This document shows positions 24,877 to 33,342 of a stretch of 40,205 nt of DNA, piece by piece; the stretch's first letter is position 1, and each line of letters begins with the position of its first letter. A program made the translations under genes and the position numbers. Location of the stretch: contig NZ_PVXP01000028.1 in the NCBI RefSeq assembly GCF_002995845.1, positions 1-40,205 on the forward strand. Direction: 5' to 3'. The stretch comes from Clostridium luticellarii. GTDB taxonomy: Bacteria; Bacillota; Clostridia; Clostridiales; Clostridiaceae. Under the pieces are notes generated by a model. It ran no database searches. It saw only the letters and a list, made by a program, of their open reading frames with translations, and had not been told where the DNA came from.

Positions 24877-26094
24877 TTAGGGGCCTTGTTTTTTGTTTTT
24901 TCTATTTTTCATAAGCACTGCACGTTTTATTATGGAGGAACCGTATTTTTGCCGTATATCATCAAGTACAGCCTCAATTTTATTATCTCTTTCCTGGTTA
25001 TCTTTTTTAGAATCACTTTTTATCATGTCAAACATGGAGATTTGTTCAGTTCTGTGGTGCTCTGCAAATCCGCTGATGCTTATTCCAAGAAGCCGTATCG
25101 GAAATTTCCTGTCCCAGCTTCTCTCAAGCAGAGCAATTCCCGCTGAGTAGATATCTTTAGACAACCAGGTCGGAGCAACCGTCGTCTGTCTGGTGATGGA
25201 TTTAAAATTGGAATATTTAATATTAATCTGCACTACATGACCTTTTTTGCCATACTTTCTTGCAGTCATTCCAACATCATCAGAAAGCTGCATAAGAACA
25301 ACACCGGCATTATCCATATCTAAAATATCATGTGGTACCGTAATTGATCTTCCAATAGATTTTATATCCTCCTGCAGCCGTGGTTTCAAAATCGAATTGT
25401 CAATACCATTGGCAAGCTCCTGAATCCTTCCTCCAAGCTTTCCAAGTCTTTTTATGAGATACTGCCTGTTAAAAAGTGCCAGATCTCCAATAGTGCTGAT
25501 ACCCATATTCTGAAGTTTTTGTGAGGTACGTTTTCCAACTCCATACATGGACTCAATATCCATCGGCCATAATTTATACTCAATATCTTTTCTCCAAAGT
25601 TCTGTAATCCCAAGGGGTTTTTTCATTTCAGAAGCCATTTTTGAAAGAAATTTATTTTCCGATATACCTATGGAACACCCCAGGCCCAATTCTCTGCTAA
25701 TATGATCACTTATAAGTCCTGCAGAGTGCATAGGTTTACCGAATATTCTCTCACATCCTGTCATATCAAGCCAGGCCTCATCTATACTGTTCTGCTCTAT
25801 AACAGGGCTGTAGGAATACAGTATATCCATAACCTTATGTGATTTTTGCCTGTAAAAATCCTTATCCGGCGGAATGACTAACAGATCAGGGCAGAGTTTC
25901 CATGCTTCATGCAGAAGCATGGTAGTTTTGATTCCAAATCTCCGTGCACTATAATTTGCAGTTAAAATAATTCCCCTTCTGCTTTTGGGATCCCCCGCCA
26001 CTGCTGCAGGCCTGCCTGCAATTTCAGGATGTCTTGTTTCTTCACAGCTTATAAAAAATGCATTCATATCTACAAGAAAAATTACTCTCTGCAT
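24877..26094 (-). CDS. Y-family DNA polymerase (DinB/UmuC superfamily)
   Basis: A 405-aa lesion-bypass polymerase. Catalytic acids are in LVDMNAFFISCE near the start and in QNSIDEAWLDMTG (SIDE motif). IGISENKFLSKMASEMKKP and the helix-hairpin-helix segment (YGVGKRTSQKLQNMGISTIGDLA) follow, then the little-finger domain to about 350. The final ~40 residues are charged and lack a clear sliding-clamp peptide, although QISMFDM at about 373 may be one. ATG 26094 is favoured by AGGTG upstream. DinB (Pol IV) is the likeliest subgroup; no LexA box was seen. Confidence 0.9.
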   Translation of the reverse strand: MQRVIFLVDMNAFFISCEETRHPEIAGRPAAVAGDPKSRRGIILTANYSARRFGIKTTMLLHEAWKLCPDLLVIPPDKDFYRQKSHKVMDILYSYSPVIEQNSIDEAWLDMTGCERIFGKPMHSAGLISDHISRELGLGCSIGISENKFLSKMASEMKKPLGITELWRKDIEYKLWPMDIESMYGVGKRTSQKLQNMGISTIGDLALFNRQYLIKRLGKLGGRIQELANGIDNSILKPRLQEDIKSIGRSITVPHDILDMDNAGVVLMQLSDDVGMTARKYGKKGHVVQINIKYSNFKSITRQTTVAPTWLSKDIYSAGIALLERSWDRKFPIRLLGISISGFAEHHRTEQISMFDMIKSDSKKDNQERDNKIEAVLDDIRQKYGSSIIKRAVLMKNRKNKKQGP

Positions 26095-26169
26095 ATTCAC
26101 ACCTGCTTTCCCCATTAAAGCTTCTTTAAATATTATACTTCTTTAATCTGTAGTTTGTCTCAGCATTTT

Positions 26170-27615
26170 TTACGATAATTTTTTATGAAAATAATGACTT
26201 TTATTTTCAAATTTTAAAGCAAATGACAGACAAAGTCCAACTAAAACAAACCCTGCTAGTGCTAACACTGCTGCACTGAATCCAGCAGCAACGGCAGCTT
26301 GCTCTGAAGCCAGATTATCTAAAGCTTTTTGCTGTGAAGCCGACATAATGCCTATAAATAATGAGGAGCCAATTGCCGCTGATAATTGCTGAAGTGTATT
26401 TAATATGGCCACCCCGTGTGGATAGTATTCTTTTGGTAATTGATCAAGTGAATTGGTTTGGGACGGTGACAATGTACTGCCAACCCCAACACACACTATC
26501 ATATATACGATTATAATCCTTGCAGGAGATGTATCAATAGTCAATCGTGATAAAATTAGTAATGACACAAAGATTATAATAAATCCTGCCTGTATTAAAA
26601 CTCTTGCCCCTAATTTATCATAAATTTTTCCTCCTATGAGGGTTACAAATCCATTAATAAGTGTTGCTGGGAGCAATATCATTGCTGCTGTAAAAGTTGT
26701 CGTTTTAAGTGCTCCCTGAAGAAATATAGGCAGCATCACATTCATAGTGAATATTGTCATCATGGAGATCATGACAAGTGTTACGCCAATCGAAAACATA
26801 GTAAATTTAAAAGTGCGTATTTCCAGCATTGGTTCTTTCAAACGCAATTGGCGCCTGCCAAATGCAAGCAGTGACATTATTCCAACAATAAATATTATGA
26901 TGACCACCCTAATACCGCCCCCACCGCCACTAAAGCTGCTTAAGCTGCTTAAGCCATATATAATTCCTCCAACTCCAGCAGTAGATAATATAATTGATGC
27001 AATATCAATCTTAGGCTTTGTAAGAACCGATACATTAACTAAATAAATATATCCAAATATCATAGCCAGTATTATAAGCGGAATCAATATTATAAACAAT
27101 GCATGCCAATTAAAAAACTGTAATATAAAACCCGAAGCTGTGGGACCCAGCGCCGGCCCAAGCTGAATTGCACAGGCACCTACGGCCATTGCCGAGCCAC
27201 GTTTTTCCAGTGGTGTTATAAGCAATATCGTATTCATCATAATTGGAATCATCATTCCAGTTCCCAAAGCCTGTAACATTCTAGAAGCAAGCAGCATTAC
27301 AAAAGTTGTAGAACCAGCTGCACATATTGTTCCAATCAAAAGTATCATCATAGATCCTAAATACAGCTTTTTCAATTCAAATGATTGGATTAGGAAAGCC
27401 GTAACTGGTACCATGACTGATACAATTATCATATATGCAGTAACTATCCATTGTATTGTTCCTGCTGTAACATTCATTTCTTCCATAAGAGTATTTAATG
27501 CCACATTTAATATAGTTTCATTGAATACTGATAGGAATCCACTAAGTGCCAATACTGCCAGGGTTGCTTTAACATTAATTTCCGCTCTGGATCTCACTGT
27601 TTCTATTCTTCTCAT
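26170..27615 (-). CDS. MFS multidrug exporter, DHA2 (EmrB/QacA) type
   Basis: A 481-aa membrane transporter with about 14 hydrophobic segments. The N-terminal LSVFNETILNVALNTL is the acidic TM1 motif of DHA2 proton antiporters, followed by WIVTAYMIIVSVMVPV, then the motif-C-like GPALGPTASGFIL in TM5. A glycine-rich loop SFSGGGGG lies near the middle. It should export drugs or toxic metabolites in exchange for protons. GGAGGAG precedes ATG 27615. The leader carries a terminator right after the promoter (27659-27712), implying control by readthrough. Confidence 0.92.
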   Translation of the reverse strand: MRRIETVRSRAEINVKATLAVLALSGFLSVFNETILNVALNTLMEEMNVTAGTIQWIVTAYMIIVSVMVPVTAFLIQSFELKKLYLGSMMILLIGTICAAGSTTFVMLLASRMLQALGTGMMIPIMMNTILLITPLEKRGSAMAVGACAIQLGPALGPTASGFILQFFNWHALFIILIPLIILAMIFGYIYLVNVSVLTKPKIDIASIILSTAGVGGIIYGLSSLSSFSGGGGGIRVVIIIFIVGIMSLLAFGRRQLRLKEPMLEIRTFKFTMFSIGVTLVMISMMTIFTMNVMLPIFLQGALKTTTFTAAMILLPATLINGFVTLIGGKIYDKLGARVLIQAGFIIIFVSLLILSRLTIDTSPARIIIVYMIVCVGVGSTLSPSQTNSLDQLPKEYYPHGVAILNTLQQLSAAIGSSLFIGIMSASQQKALDNLASEQAAVAAGFSAAVLALAGFVLVGLCLSFALKFENKSHYFHKKLS

Positions 27616-27658
27616 TAATTTCTTCTCCTCCTTTTTTATATAACATGTATGATAATCT

Positions 27659-27712
27659 CAAAAAAAGCGAGTAGCTTTGACAACTGGATTTACGTTATCA
27701 AAACTACTCGCT
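27659..27712 (-). terminator. Leader terminator upstream of the MFS exporter
   Basis: On the minus strand AGCGAGTAG and CTACTCGCT (27666-27674, 27704-27712) form a 9-bp stem, extended by TTTTGATAAC pairing with GTTGTCAAA, and then a run of T. The hairpin starts within about 2-4 nt of the predicted transcription start and ends about 45 nt before the ATG. It is followed by the exporter gene only, so it looks like an attenuator. Confidence 0.65.
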
Positions 27713-27720
27713 GTATAAAT

Positions 27721-27750
27721 ATTATATAATAATAATCAGAAATTTTGCAA
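27721..27750 (-). promoter_or_regulatory. Promoter of the MFS exporter
   Basis: Minus strand TTGCAA (27745-27750), 18-bp spacer, TATAAT (27721-27726). Start expected near 27714. It is 8 bp from the divergent proC -35. Confidence 0.6.
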
Positions 27751-27758
27751 ACACTTTT

Positions 27759-27786
27759 TTGACAAACGGACAGGTATAAATATAAA
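27759..27786 (+). promoter_or_regulatory. proC: Promoter of proC
   Basis: TTGACA (27759-27764), 16-bp spacer, TATAAA (27781-27786). The start near 27793 lies after the first in-frame ATG (27787), supporting ATG 27823. Confidence 0.6.
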
Positions 27787-27822
27787 ATGAATACAAAATT
27801 TAGTTTATCTAGGAGGAAAATT

Positions 27823-28629
27823 ATGAGCAAAGTAATAGGTTTTATAGGTTGTGGAAATATGGGGCAGGCAATGATTGGCGGTATAGTTAAGGCAAATCTG
27901 GTAACTCCGGAAAACATAATTGTTGGGGATTTGAATAGAGAAAATCTGAAAAGCGCAGCTGAAAAATATGGCATAAAAACTACCGTTAATAACAATGAAG
28001 TAGCTGAAAATGCAGACATTCTGGTGCTATCCGTAAAACCCAACTTATATCAGCCAGTTATCAAGGAAATAAAGAATCATGTAAAAGAAAATGTAATAGT
28101 AGTTACAATTGCTGCAGGAAAGAGCATCAAGAGTACTGAAGATACATTTGAAAGAAAACTGAAAGTGGTCAGAGTAATGCCAAACACTCCTGCTCTTGTG
28201 GGAGAGGGAATGGCTGCAATATGTCCCAATGATAAAGTAGGCAGAGAAGAGGCAGAGCAAATACTACATATTTTCGAAAGCTTCGGCAAAGGAGAAATAG
28301 TAGATGAAAAATTAATGGACGTGGTGACTTCCGTCAGCGGTTCATCACCAGCTTTTGTATATATGTTTATCGAAGCCATGGCGGATGCTGCCGTACTGGA
28401 TGGGATGCCAAGAAATCAGGCGTATAAGTTTGCTGCACAAGCTGTACTTGGCTCTGCAAAAATGGTACTTGAAACCGGAAAACATCCCGGTGTTTTAAAA
28501 GACATGGTATGTTCTCCAGGTGGAACTACCATAGAAGGCGTAGCTGCACTTGAAGAGAAGGGATTTAGAGATGCAGTTATTTCAGCTGTAAGAAAAACCA
28601 CCCAAAAATCTATAGAATTGTCTAGATAG
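27823..28629 (+). CDS. proC: Pyrroline-5-carboxylate reductase
   Basis: A 268-aa enzyme making L-proline from pyrroline-5-carboxylate with NAD(P)H. It starts with the Rossmann motif IGFIGCGNMGQAMIGG, then has LSVKPNLYQPVIKEI, the VRVMPNTPALVGEG segment, and the signature SPGGTTIEGVAALE in the dimer-forming C-terminal domain. ATG 27823 follows AGGAGGAAAA. Length is normal. It is monocistronic, ending at the hairpin at 28656-28694. Confidence 0.97.
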   Translation: MSKVIGFIGCGNMGQAMIGGIVKANLVTPENIIVGDLNRENLKSAAEKYGIKTTVNNNEVAENADILVLSVKPNLYQPVIKEIKNHVKENVIVVTIAAGKSIKSTEDTFERKLKVVRVMPNTPALVGEGMAAICPNDKVGREEAEQILHIFESFGKGEIVDEKLMDVVTSVSGSSPAFVYMFIEAMADAAVLDGMPRNQAYKFAAQAVLGSAKMVLETGKHPGVLKDMVCSPGGTTIEGVAALEEKGFRDAVISAVRKTTQKSIELSR

Positions 28630-28655
28630 TATAATTTTCAATTAAATTATGGGAT

Positions 28656-28694
28656 AAAATGTGTATGGATTTGATTATAATTCATACACATTTT
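28656..28694 (+). terminator. Terminator of proC
   Basis: AAAATGTGTATG (28656-28667) pairs perfectly with CATACACATTTT (28683-28694), then TACATAATTATTT. It also lies at the 3' end of the convergent dehydrogenase gene. Confidence 0.75.
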
Positions 28695-28724
28695 TACATA
28701 ATTATTTATTTTTGCAGAAAATAC

Positions 28725-29699
28725 CTACTTATTCACTGCATTTACAGGTGCTCCCTCCAAAAATTTTCTTAAATTTTCCGCTGCAATATCCATGAGCCTC
28801 TGTCTCGTTTCTCTTGCAGCCCATGAAATATGGGGAGTAATTATACAATTTTTTGCCTTTAGAAGAGGGCTGTCTTCCCTGATGGGTTCCTGGGACATAA
28901 CATCAAGTGCTGCTCCTCCAATTTTACCGCTGTTTAATCCATGAGCCAAATCTTCATCCACAATCAAGGGTCCTCTGGCATTATTTATTATAATCACTCC
29001 ATCTTTCATCCTGCTTATGGAACCTCTGTTAATCATGCCCCTGTTGTCCTCAGATAGAGGGCAGTGCAAAAAAATAGCATCTGATTTTTCAAATATATCT
29101 TCCAACCTTACATATCTCATACTCCCATTTTCCAATTCCTTGTGCTGGTGCCTGTTATAGGCTATCACCTTCATCCCCATAGCCTGTACAATCTTGGAAG
29201 TAGCCTGTCCTATCCTCCCATAACCTATAATTCCGGCTGTCTTACCATTGAGTTCCATCAATGGCTGTTTCCAGAAACACCATTCTCCAATTTTGTTCCA
29301 TTCTCCGTTTTTTACAGCTTCGCTGTGAATCCATACATGATTGGTGAGCTCCAAAAGCAGTGCCACAGCCATTTGAGCTACAGATTCAGTGCCGTAATTT
29401 GGTATATTAGTAACACAGATGCTAAATTTTTTAGCTGCATCCACATCCACTACATTATATCCTGTAGCCAGCACTCCCAGAAACTTTAATCTTGGACAGC
29501 TTCTAAATACATTTTCGGATATTGGAGTCTTATTGGTAAATACAATTTCTGCATCTCCTATTCTTTCAATTATAAGATCATCGTTGCTGTCATCATATAC
29601 AGTCCTGTCATAGACAGTCAAATCTCCAAATTCCTTCAAAGGCTCCCAGGTCAAATCCCCCGGATTCAATATGTGCCCGTCCAATACAACAATTTTCAT
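28725..29699 (-). CDS. D-2-hydroxyacid dehydrogenase, hydroxypyruvate reductase type
   Basis: A 324-aa NAD(H)-dependent enzyme. The N-terminus MKIVVLDGHILNPGDLTW and TNKTPIS are typical of glycerate dehydrogenase/hydroxypyruvate reductase. The nucleotide domain has GIIGYGRIGQATSKI, catalytic Arg in NNARGPLI, Glu in DVMSQEPI and the His in PHISWA. GGGAGTGA precedes ATG 29699; longer starts lack a site. It probably interconverts hydroxypyruvate/glyoxylate and D-glycerate/glycolate; a related 2-oxoacid is possible. Confidence 0.88.
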   Translation of the reverse strand: MKIVVLDGHILNPGDLTWEPLKEFGDLTVYDRTVYDDSNDDLIIERIGDAEIVFTNKTPISENVFRSCPRLKFLGVLATGYNVVDVDAAKKFSICVTNIPNYGTESVAQMAVALLLELTNHVWIHSEAVKNGEWNKIGEWCFWKQPLMELNGKTAGIIGYGRIGQATSKIVQAMGMKVIAYNRHQHKELENGSMRYVRLEDIFEKSDAIFLHCPLSEDNRGMINRGSISRMKDGVIIINNARGPLIVDEDLAHGLNSGKIGGAALDVMSQEPIREDSPLLKAKNCIITPHISWAARETRQRLMDIAAENLRKFLEGAPVNAVNK

Positions 29700-29975
29700 A
29701 TATATCACTCCCATCAATCTTAACTGTCAACTATTTAATTTTTATTATACCACATACAATTGTGTCCCAAATTATCACTGAAGGGCAAGAAAAAAGACAC
29801 CGTAACTATGAGTGCCTTTTTTCCCCTCTAAGCTTTTGAAGCCTAGGACGCAATCTAATTTAATTAAGGGATCGATATTTTTAATAGTCATTTTTTATTA
29901 AAAATATATTACAGTATATATTATAATGCCGATTCATTAATAAATCAATATATTTTTTATTAATTTATACAAAAA
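29700..29975. other. AT-rich intergenic stretch without a gene
   Basis: No coding frame is supported. It holds a hairpin-like pair around 29795-29820 (AAAAAGACAC and GTGCCTTTTT, one mismatch) and an AT-rich inverted repeat near 29935-29972 (ATTAATAAA with TTTATTAAT). GGGCAAG and GGACGCAA segments loosely recall a c-di-GMP riboswitch core but do not fit it. Confidence 0.5.
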
Positions 29976-30012
29976 CACTTCAAAATTATTTTAGAACAGT
30001 AATTTTGAAGTG
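29976..30012 (-). terminator. Terminator of the small membrane protein gene
   Basis: CACTTCAAAATTA (29976-29988) and TAATTTTGAAGTG (30000-30012) form a perfect 13-bp stem, followed on the minus strand by TTTTTG. It is 28 nt after the stop. Confidence 0.8.
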
Positions 30013-30039
30013 CTATTTTTGAATATGTGTAAATATATG

Positions 30040-30528
30040 CTACATTTTGTTCATTCCAGGCATACTACTTACAATTTCAGGATTTACCATTCCAAAGATC
30101 ATTGCAATATGGGCAACTACTAGAAATCCGCCTACAAGGATAAAGTGAATTTTGAGTTTCTCCTCACTGCTTTTGCCTTTAAATATTATACCCAGTTCCA
30201 TAAGTGCTATGGGCAGTAAAAATATTACACCGCTTAAATAAAATCCTACTGCGACTACATCAACCCAGGTATGCCATCCGCCTCCACTTGTAAGCGGTAT
30301 CACTGCATTTATAAAAAGATAAATGAATATTCCTGTAAAATAGAAACCATCAAAAATTCCCACAATTTTATTTAAAGTCTTTATTCCGCCTGATTCAATT
30401 CTATTATATATTATGAAAAATTCTGTAATAGTGAGAGCCTCAGCGCATATTACCGGCACAGCCATAAATATAATCAAATTCCAGGGCTGATTGTCCATCA
30501 GCAGCGACATATAGTGTGTAATGTTCAT
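30040..30528 (-). CDS. Small multi-pass membrane protein (DUF6803-like)
   Basis: A 162-aa protein with about four hydrophobic segments: near 15-38, 58-80, 88-112 and 128-150. It begins MNITHYMSLLMDNQPWNLIIFMAVP and ends in a Met-rich tail (SSMPGMNKM). The pattern resembles a clostridial family of unknown function that I recall as DUF6803; this is a memory match, not a search. GGAGGTT precedes ATG 30528. It is monocistronic with its own terminator. The Met/His content (MNKM, HYM, AHIAM) could bind metal, but this is weak. Confidence 0.65.
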   Translation of the reverse strand: MNITHYMSLLMDNQPWNLIIFMAVPVICAEALTITEFFIIYNRIESGGIKTLNKIVGIFDGFYFTGIFIYLFINAVIPLTSGGGWHTWVDVVAVGFYLSGVIFLLPIALMELGIIFKGKSSEEKLKIHFILVGGFLVVAHIAMIFGMVNPEIVSSMPGMNKM

Positions 30529-30618
30529 AATTACAACCTCCAACAATTTTTAATATTAACACGAAATGATTTTATCAAAAAGATATGGAGATCTTATGAA
30601 GCCGACTGATTTTCCCCT

Positions 30619-30650
30619 GCCTAAAATTTACCATATGAAATTTTTAGGCA
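30619..30650 (-). terminator. Inverted repeat at the 3' end of the 2H phosphoesterase gene
   Basis: GCCTAAAATTT (30619-30629) pairs with AAATTTTTAGGC (about 30638-30649), overlapping the stop codon. A T-run is lacking, so termination is uncertain. Confidence 0.4.
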
Positions 30651-31171
30651 AGTTCATACTTTTTAAGCAGTACCCACGTATTATATTCCCAGTGATAAAG
30701 AGATATATTGTCAAAGTATTCATTGAAATCACAAGAATATTTGCTTACATAATTCCATATCTCCTTAAATCTGTCCTTTATCTTTTTTGAAACTATTGTA
30801 CAGTGAAACACTTTATTTTTTCCCTCATTGCTTTTAAATTTCATCCATGGTATCTCTTGCAGCTGATCTATAAGCTTATCGTGAACTTTTTTCGCCTCAG
30901 GCGACATTTTCACAGCCATGTAGATTACATCCTCCCTGAACTTTCCATATCCTTCCAGCCTAATAGGCACTTTGCGGTTATTTATGGAAAATTTTTCAAG
31001 TATATTCTCCACTTTTTCAATTTTATCGGTTTCAAAAGGTGCCTTTATTGTAAAATGTGCAGGCAGTTTAGTTCGTTTTTTATTGAATTTATAGCACACA
31101 CTGCTGGTCAGCTTTTCATGAAATTTTAGTGCTGCACCTCCTATGGCACACACAATAACATACCTTTCCAT
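30644..31171 (-). CDS. 2H phosphoesterase / 2'-5' RNA ligase-like protein
   Basis: A 175-aa cytoplasmic protein of the 2H superfamily. The two catalytic HxTx motifs are HFTI (in PAHFTIKAPFE) and HCTI (in VFHCTIVSKK). Such enzymes cleave cyclic phosphates or 2'-5' linkages in RNA or small molecules. ATG 31171 has GGAGGAGG upstream; the long frame to 31273 has none. It is monocistronic. The substrate cannot be inferred. Confidence 0.85.
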   Translation of the reverse strand: MERYVIVCAIGGAALKFHEKLTSSVCYKFNKKRTKLPAHFTIKAPFETDKIEKVENILEKFSINNRKVPIRLEGYGKFREDVIYMAVKMSPEAKKVHDKLIDQLQEIPWMKFKSNEGKNKVFHCTIVSKKIKDRFKEIWNYVSKYSCDFNEYFDNISLYHWEYNTWVLLKKYELA

Positions 31172-31355
31172 CTGCACTACCTCCTCCTTTAATTTTCTAT
31201 ATAACCCAATCATACCAATTTTCAATAATTTGTCCATACCAGGTATACAATGAAATATAAAAAAATCTTTCACTGCTTCAAATAATATGGCATAATACAG
31301 GAAAAAAAGAATATTAATAGTACTGTATCATATTGAGCAATATCAAGGAGATTTT

Positions 31356-31739
31356 ATGAGGAAAAAATATTTTTTTAGTTTAAAACTCACTAGATCCTTA
31401 AAATCCAGAATTATTACAACAATAATAGGAATCATTATAATATCAGGTATATTTGTACTATTCCCACATTTTTTCAGGAATACCTATACAGTGACTATTG
31501 CCAGCAAGCAGATAAAAAAGCAGGACAACAACATTCAATATCTCATTTATACACAAATAGAAAACGGGGACACAAGAGTATTTAAGAATACCAATAGTCT
31601 GCTGGAACTCAAATTTGATTCCGAAGATATATATGGCGGACTAAGAATTAACAGGAAATATGAAATCAAAGCTTATGGGTTTAGAATACCACTGCTGTCA
31701 TCTTATGAAAATATCGTAAAAACCAAAGCAATAAAATAA
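31356..31739 (+). CDS. DUF1523-family single-pass membrane protein
   Basis: A 127-aa protein. A basic N-terminus is followed by a membrane segment at about 20-40, then an extracytoplasmic domain with YTVTIASKQIK, YLIYTQIENGDTRVFKNTNSLLE, a Gly-Leu segment and KAYGFRIPLLSSYENI. This matches my memory of DUF1523, a family found in bacteria and phages with no known role. AAGGAG precedes ATG 31356. It is monocistronic and convergent with the ABC operon. Confidence 0.75.
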   Translation: MRKKYFFSLKLTRSLKSRIITTIIGIIIISGIFVLFPHFFRNTYTVTIASKQIKKQDNNIQYLIYTQIENGDTRVFKNTNSLLELKFDSEDIYGGLRINRKYEIKAYGFRIPLLSSYENIVKTKAIK

Positions 31740-31743
31740 AAAC

Positions 31744-31780
31744 AGCCTCCATGGATATTTTGATTTTATACCAGGAGGCT
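31744..31780 (-). terminator. Terminator of the cooS-ABC operon
   Basis: AGCCTCC (31744-31750) pairs with GGAGGCT (31774-31780), with inner GG/CC pairing. On the minus strand it is followed by GTTTTTATTTT. It starts 6 nt after the ATPase stop. Confidence 0.75.
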
Positions 31781-31785
31781 CTATT

Positions 31786-32559
31786 TTACACAGAATATTC
31801 TTTTTTTGATTTCTTATTGGTCTCAAATTCCCTAAATACCTTATCTCTTATGGCTAGGAATTCACTGTTGGTTCTATTTCTTTTTCTATATAACGGAACA
31901 TCTATTATACTTTTTATCTTCCCCGGACTTGGAGTCATGATCACAACTCTATCTGCAAGAAATACCGCTTCATCGATATCATGAGTTACAAAAATAATGG
32001 TTTTCTTCTTTTTCTCCCATATGTTCGATATCTCATCCTGCATGTTCATCCTTGTCATTGCATCCAGGGCTCCAAAGGGCTCATCCATAAATATTATTTC
32101 AGGATCCACCGCCAGTGCTCTGGCAATGGCAACCCGCTGCTGCATTCCTCCCGAGAGTTCATGAGGCCGTTTTTTGCTGAATTTAGAAAGCCCCACCAGT
32201 TCAATATATTCATCAGCTACTCTGCTTCTCTCCTCTTTACTGATTTTTTTAACTTCCAGTCCAAGTTCCACATTCTTTTTAACCGTCCTCCAGGGAAGCA
32301 GTCCATACTTCTGAAATATTGTTATATAATTTGCAGAAGGTTCGGTTACCTCTTTCCCATCTATGGATATATTTCCTGAAGAAGGTTTGTCAAATCCAGC
32401 TATCAAATTCAAAAGAGTTGATTTTCCGCAGCCGCTGGGACCTAAAAGGCATATGAATTCTCCTTTTTTTATACTTAAATTTACACTGTGAAGTGCTTCA
32501 AATCCCTTCTCATTTTTGTTTCCATATATTTTGGATACAGAGTTGATTTCTATAAACAC
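31786..32559 (-). CDS. ABC transporter ATPase, NitT/TauT (SsuB/TauB) family
   Basis: A 257-aa importer ATPase. Walker A is GPSGCGKST, the Q loop is FQKYGLLPW, the signature LSGGMQQRVAIARAL, Walker B IIFMDEPFGALD and the switch His VTHDIDEAVFL. The sequence follows the sulfonate/taurine/nitrate subfamily. The start is GTG 32559, just after the permease stop with GGAAGGTGAG upstream. It is the last gene of cooS-SBP-permease-ATPase, energising uptake of the solute bound by the lipoprotein. Confidence 0.92.
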   Translation of the reverse strand: MFIEINSVSKIYGNKNEKGFEALHSVNLSIKKGEFICLLGPSGCGKSTLLNLIAGFDKPSSGNISIDGKEVTEPSANYITIFQKYGLLPWRTVKKNVELGLEVKKISKEERSRVADEYIELVGLSKFSKKRPHELSGGMQQRVAIARALAVDPEIIFMDEPFGALDAMTRMNMQDEISNIWEKKKKTIIFVTHDIDEAVFLADRVVIMTPSPGKIKSIIDVPLYRKRNRTNSEFLAIRDKVFREFETNKKSKKEYSV

Positions 32560-32561
32560 TT

Positions 32562-33338
32562 TTACTCACCTTCCCGTCCAGGAACAATGCCCCATGTTTT
32601 TCCTACCCATTTTTCAAAAATAACAATTAATTTGTCCAGCAGAAGCCCCAGAATTCCGATAAATATTATTCCTGCCAGCAGCAGATCCGATCTTAAGGAA
32701 TTTCTGGAATCCACAATGAGATATCCCAATCCGGACTGTGCTCCCACCATTTCTCCAGCCACAAGAAATATCCATGCCGTTCCAACAGCTATATGCAGCC
32801 CGGTAGCTATATTGGGAAAAGCAGCAGGAAATATTATTTTTGTAAATATCTGAGGCTGTTTTATACCAAAATTCTTGGCAACCTTCAGATAAGTTTTATC
32901 TATCTTTCTGACAGCTGCCACAGTTGCAAGTAAAACCGGAAAAAAGGCGGCAATAAATATGATCACAATGGCAGGTATATCACCTATACCAAACCATAAT
33001 ACTATAAAAGGCGACCAGGCAATTGGTGATATGGGTCTTAAAATCTGTGCAATTGGATCAAAGATACCCCAGAGTTTATCAAACCATCCAAAGATAAGAC
33101 CAAGAATTACTGCAATTATCACTGCAGACAAATATCCCGAGAAAAATCTAAACAGGCTCACCTTGATATCATCAATTAAAACACCATTTAGGACAAGTTC
33201 CTCCATACCTTTTGCAACTTTAATAGGAGAAGGAAGAAGAGATTCTTCATATTTTCCTGACAAAACCATGCCTTCCCATAAAGCAATCAGGATCCCAAAT
33301 CCTATGAAAATATTTATAAGTTTTCTTAATTTGCCCAT
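32562..33338 (-). CDS. ABC transporter permease, NitT/TauT (SsuC/TauC) family
   Basis: A 258-aa membrane protein with about six hydrophobic segments and the EAA-like loop AAVRKIDKTYLKVAKNFGIKQPQ. The ILRPISPIAWSPFIVLWFGIGD region is typical of SsuC/TauC/NrtB permeases. ATG 33338 is preferred, 5 nt after the binding-protein stop; the frame also allows ATG 33356 and TTG 33359 overlapping it. Translation is clearly coupled. Confidence 0.9.
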   Translation of the reverse strand: MGKLRKLINIFIGFGILIALWEGMVLSGKYEESLLPSPIKVAKGMEELVLNGVLIDDIKVSLFRFFSGYLSAVIIAVILGLIFGWFDKLWGIFDPIAQILRPISPIAWSPFIVLWFGIGDIPAIVIIFIAAFFPVLLATVAAVRKIDKTYLKVAKNFGIKQPQIFTKIIFPAAFPNIATGLHIAVGTAWIFLVAGEMVGAQSGLGYLIVDSRNSLRSDLLLAGIIFIGILGLLLDKLIVIFEKWVGKTWGIVPGREGE

Positions 33339-33342
33339 ACTA

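Noticed and set aside
24877-26094. LexA/SOS control of the Y-family polymerase
   Set aside because: No GAAC-N4-GTTC-type box was found in the upstream 75 bp.
29780-29870. Possible c-di-GMP-I (GEMM) riboswitch: GGGCAAG and GGACGCAA segments
   Set aside because: The two segments are about 60 nt apart, and the conserved AAACC and AAAGCC extensions are missing; no downstream plus-strand gene would be controlled.
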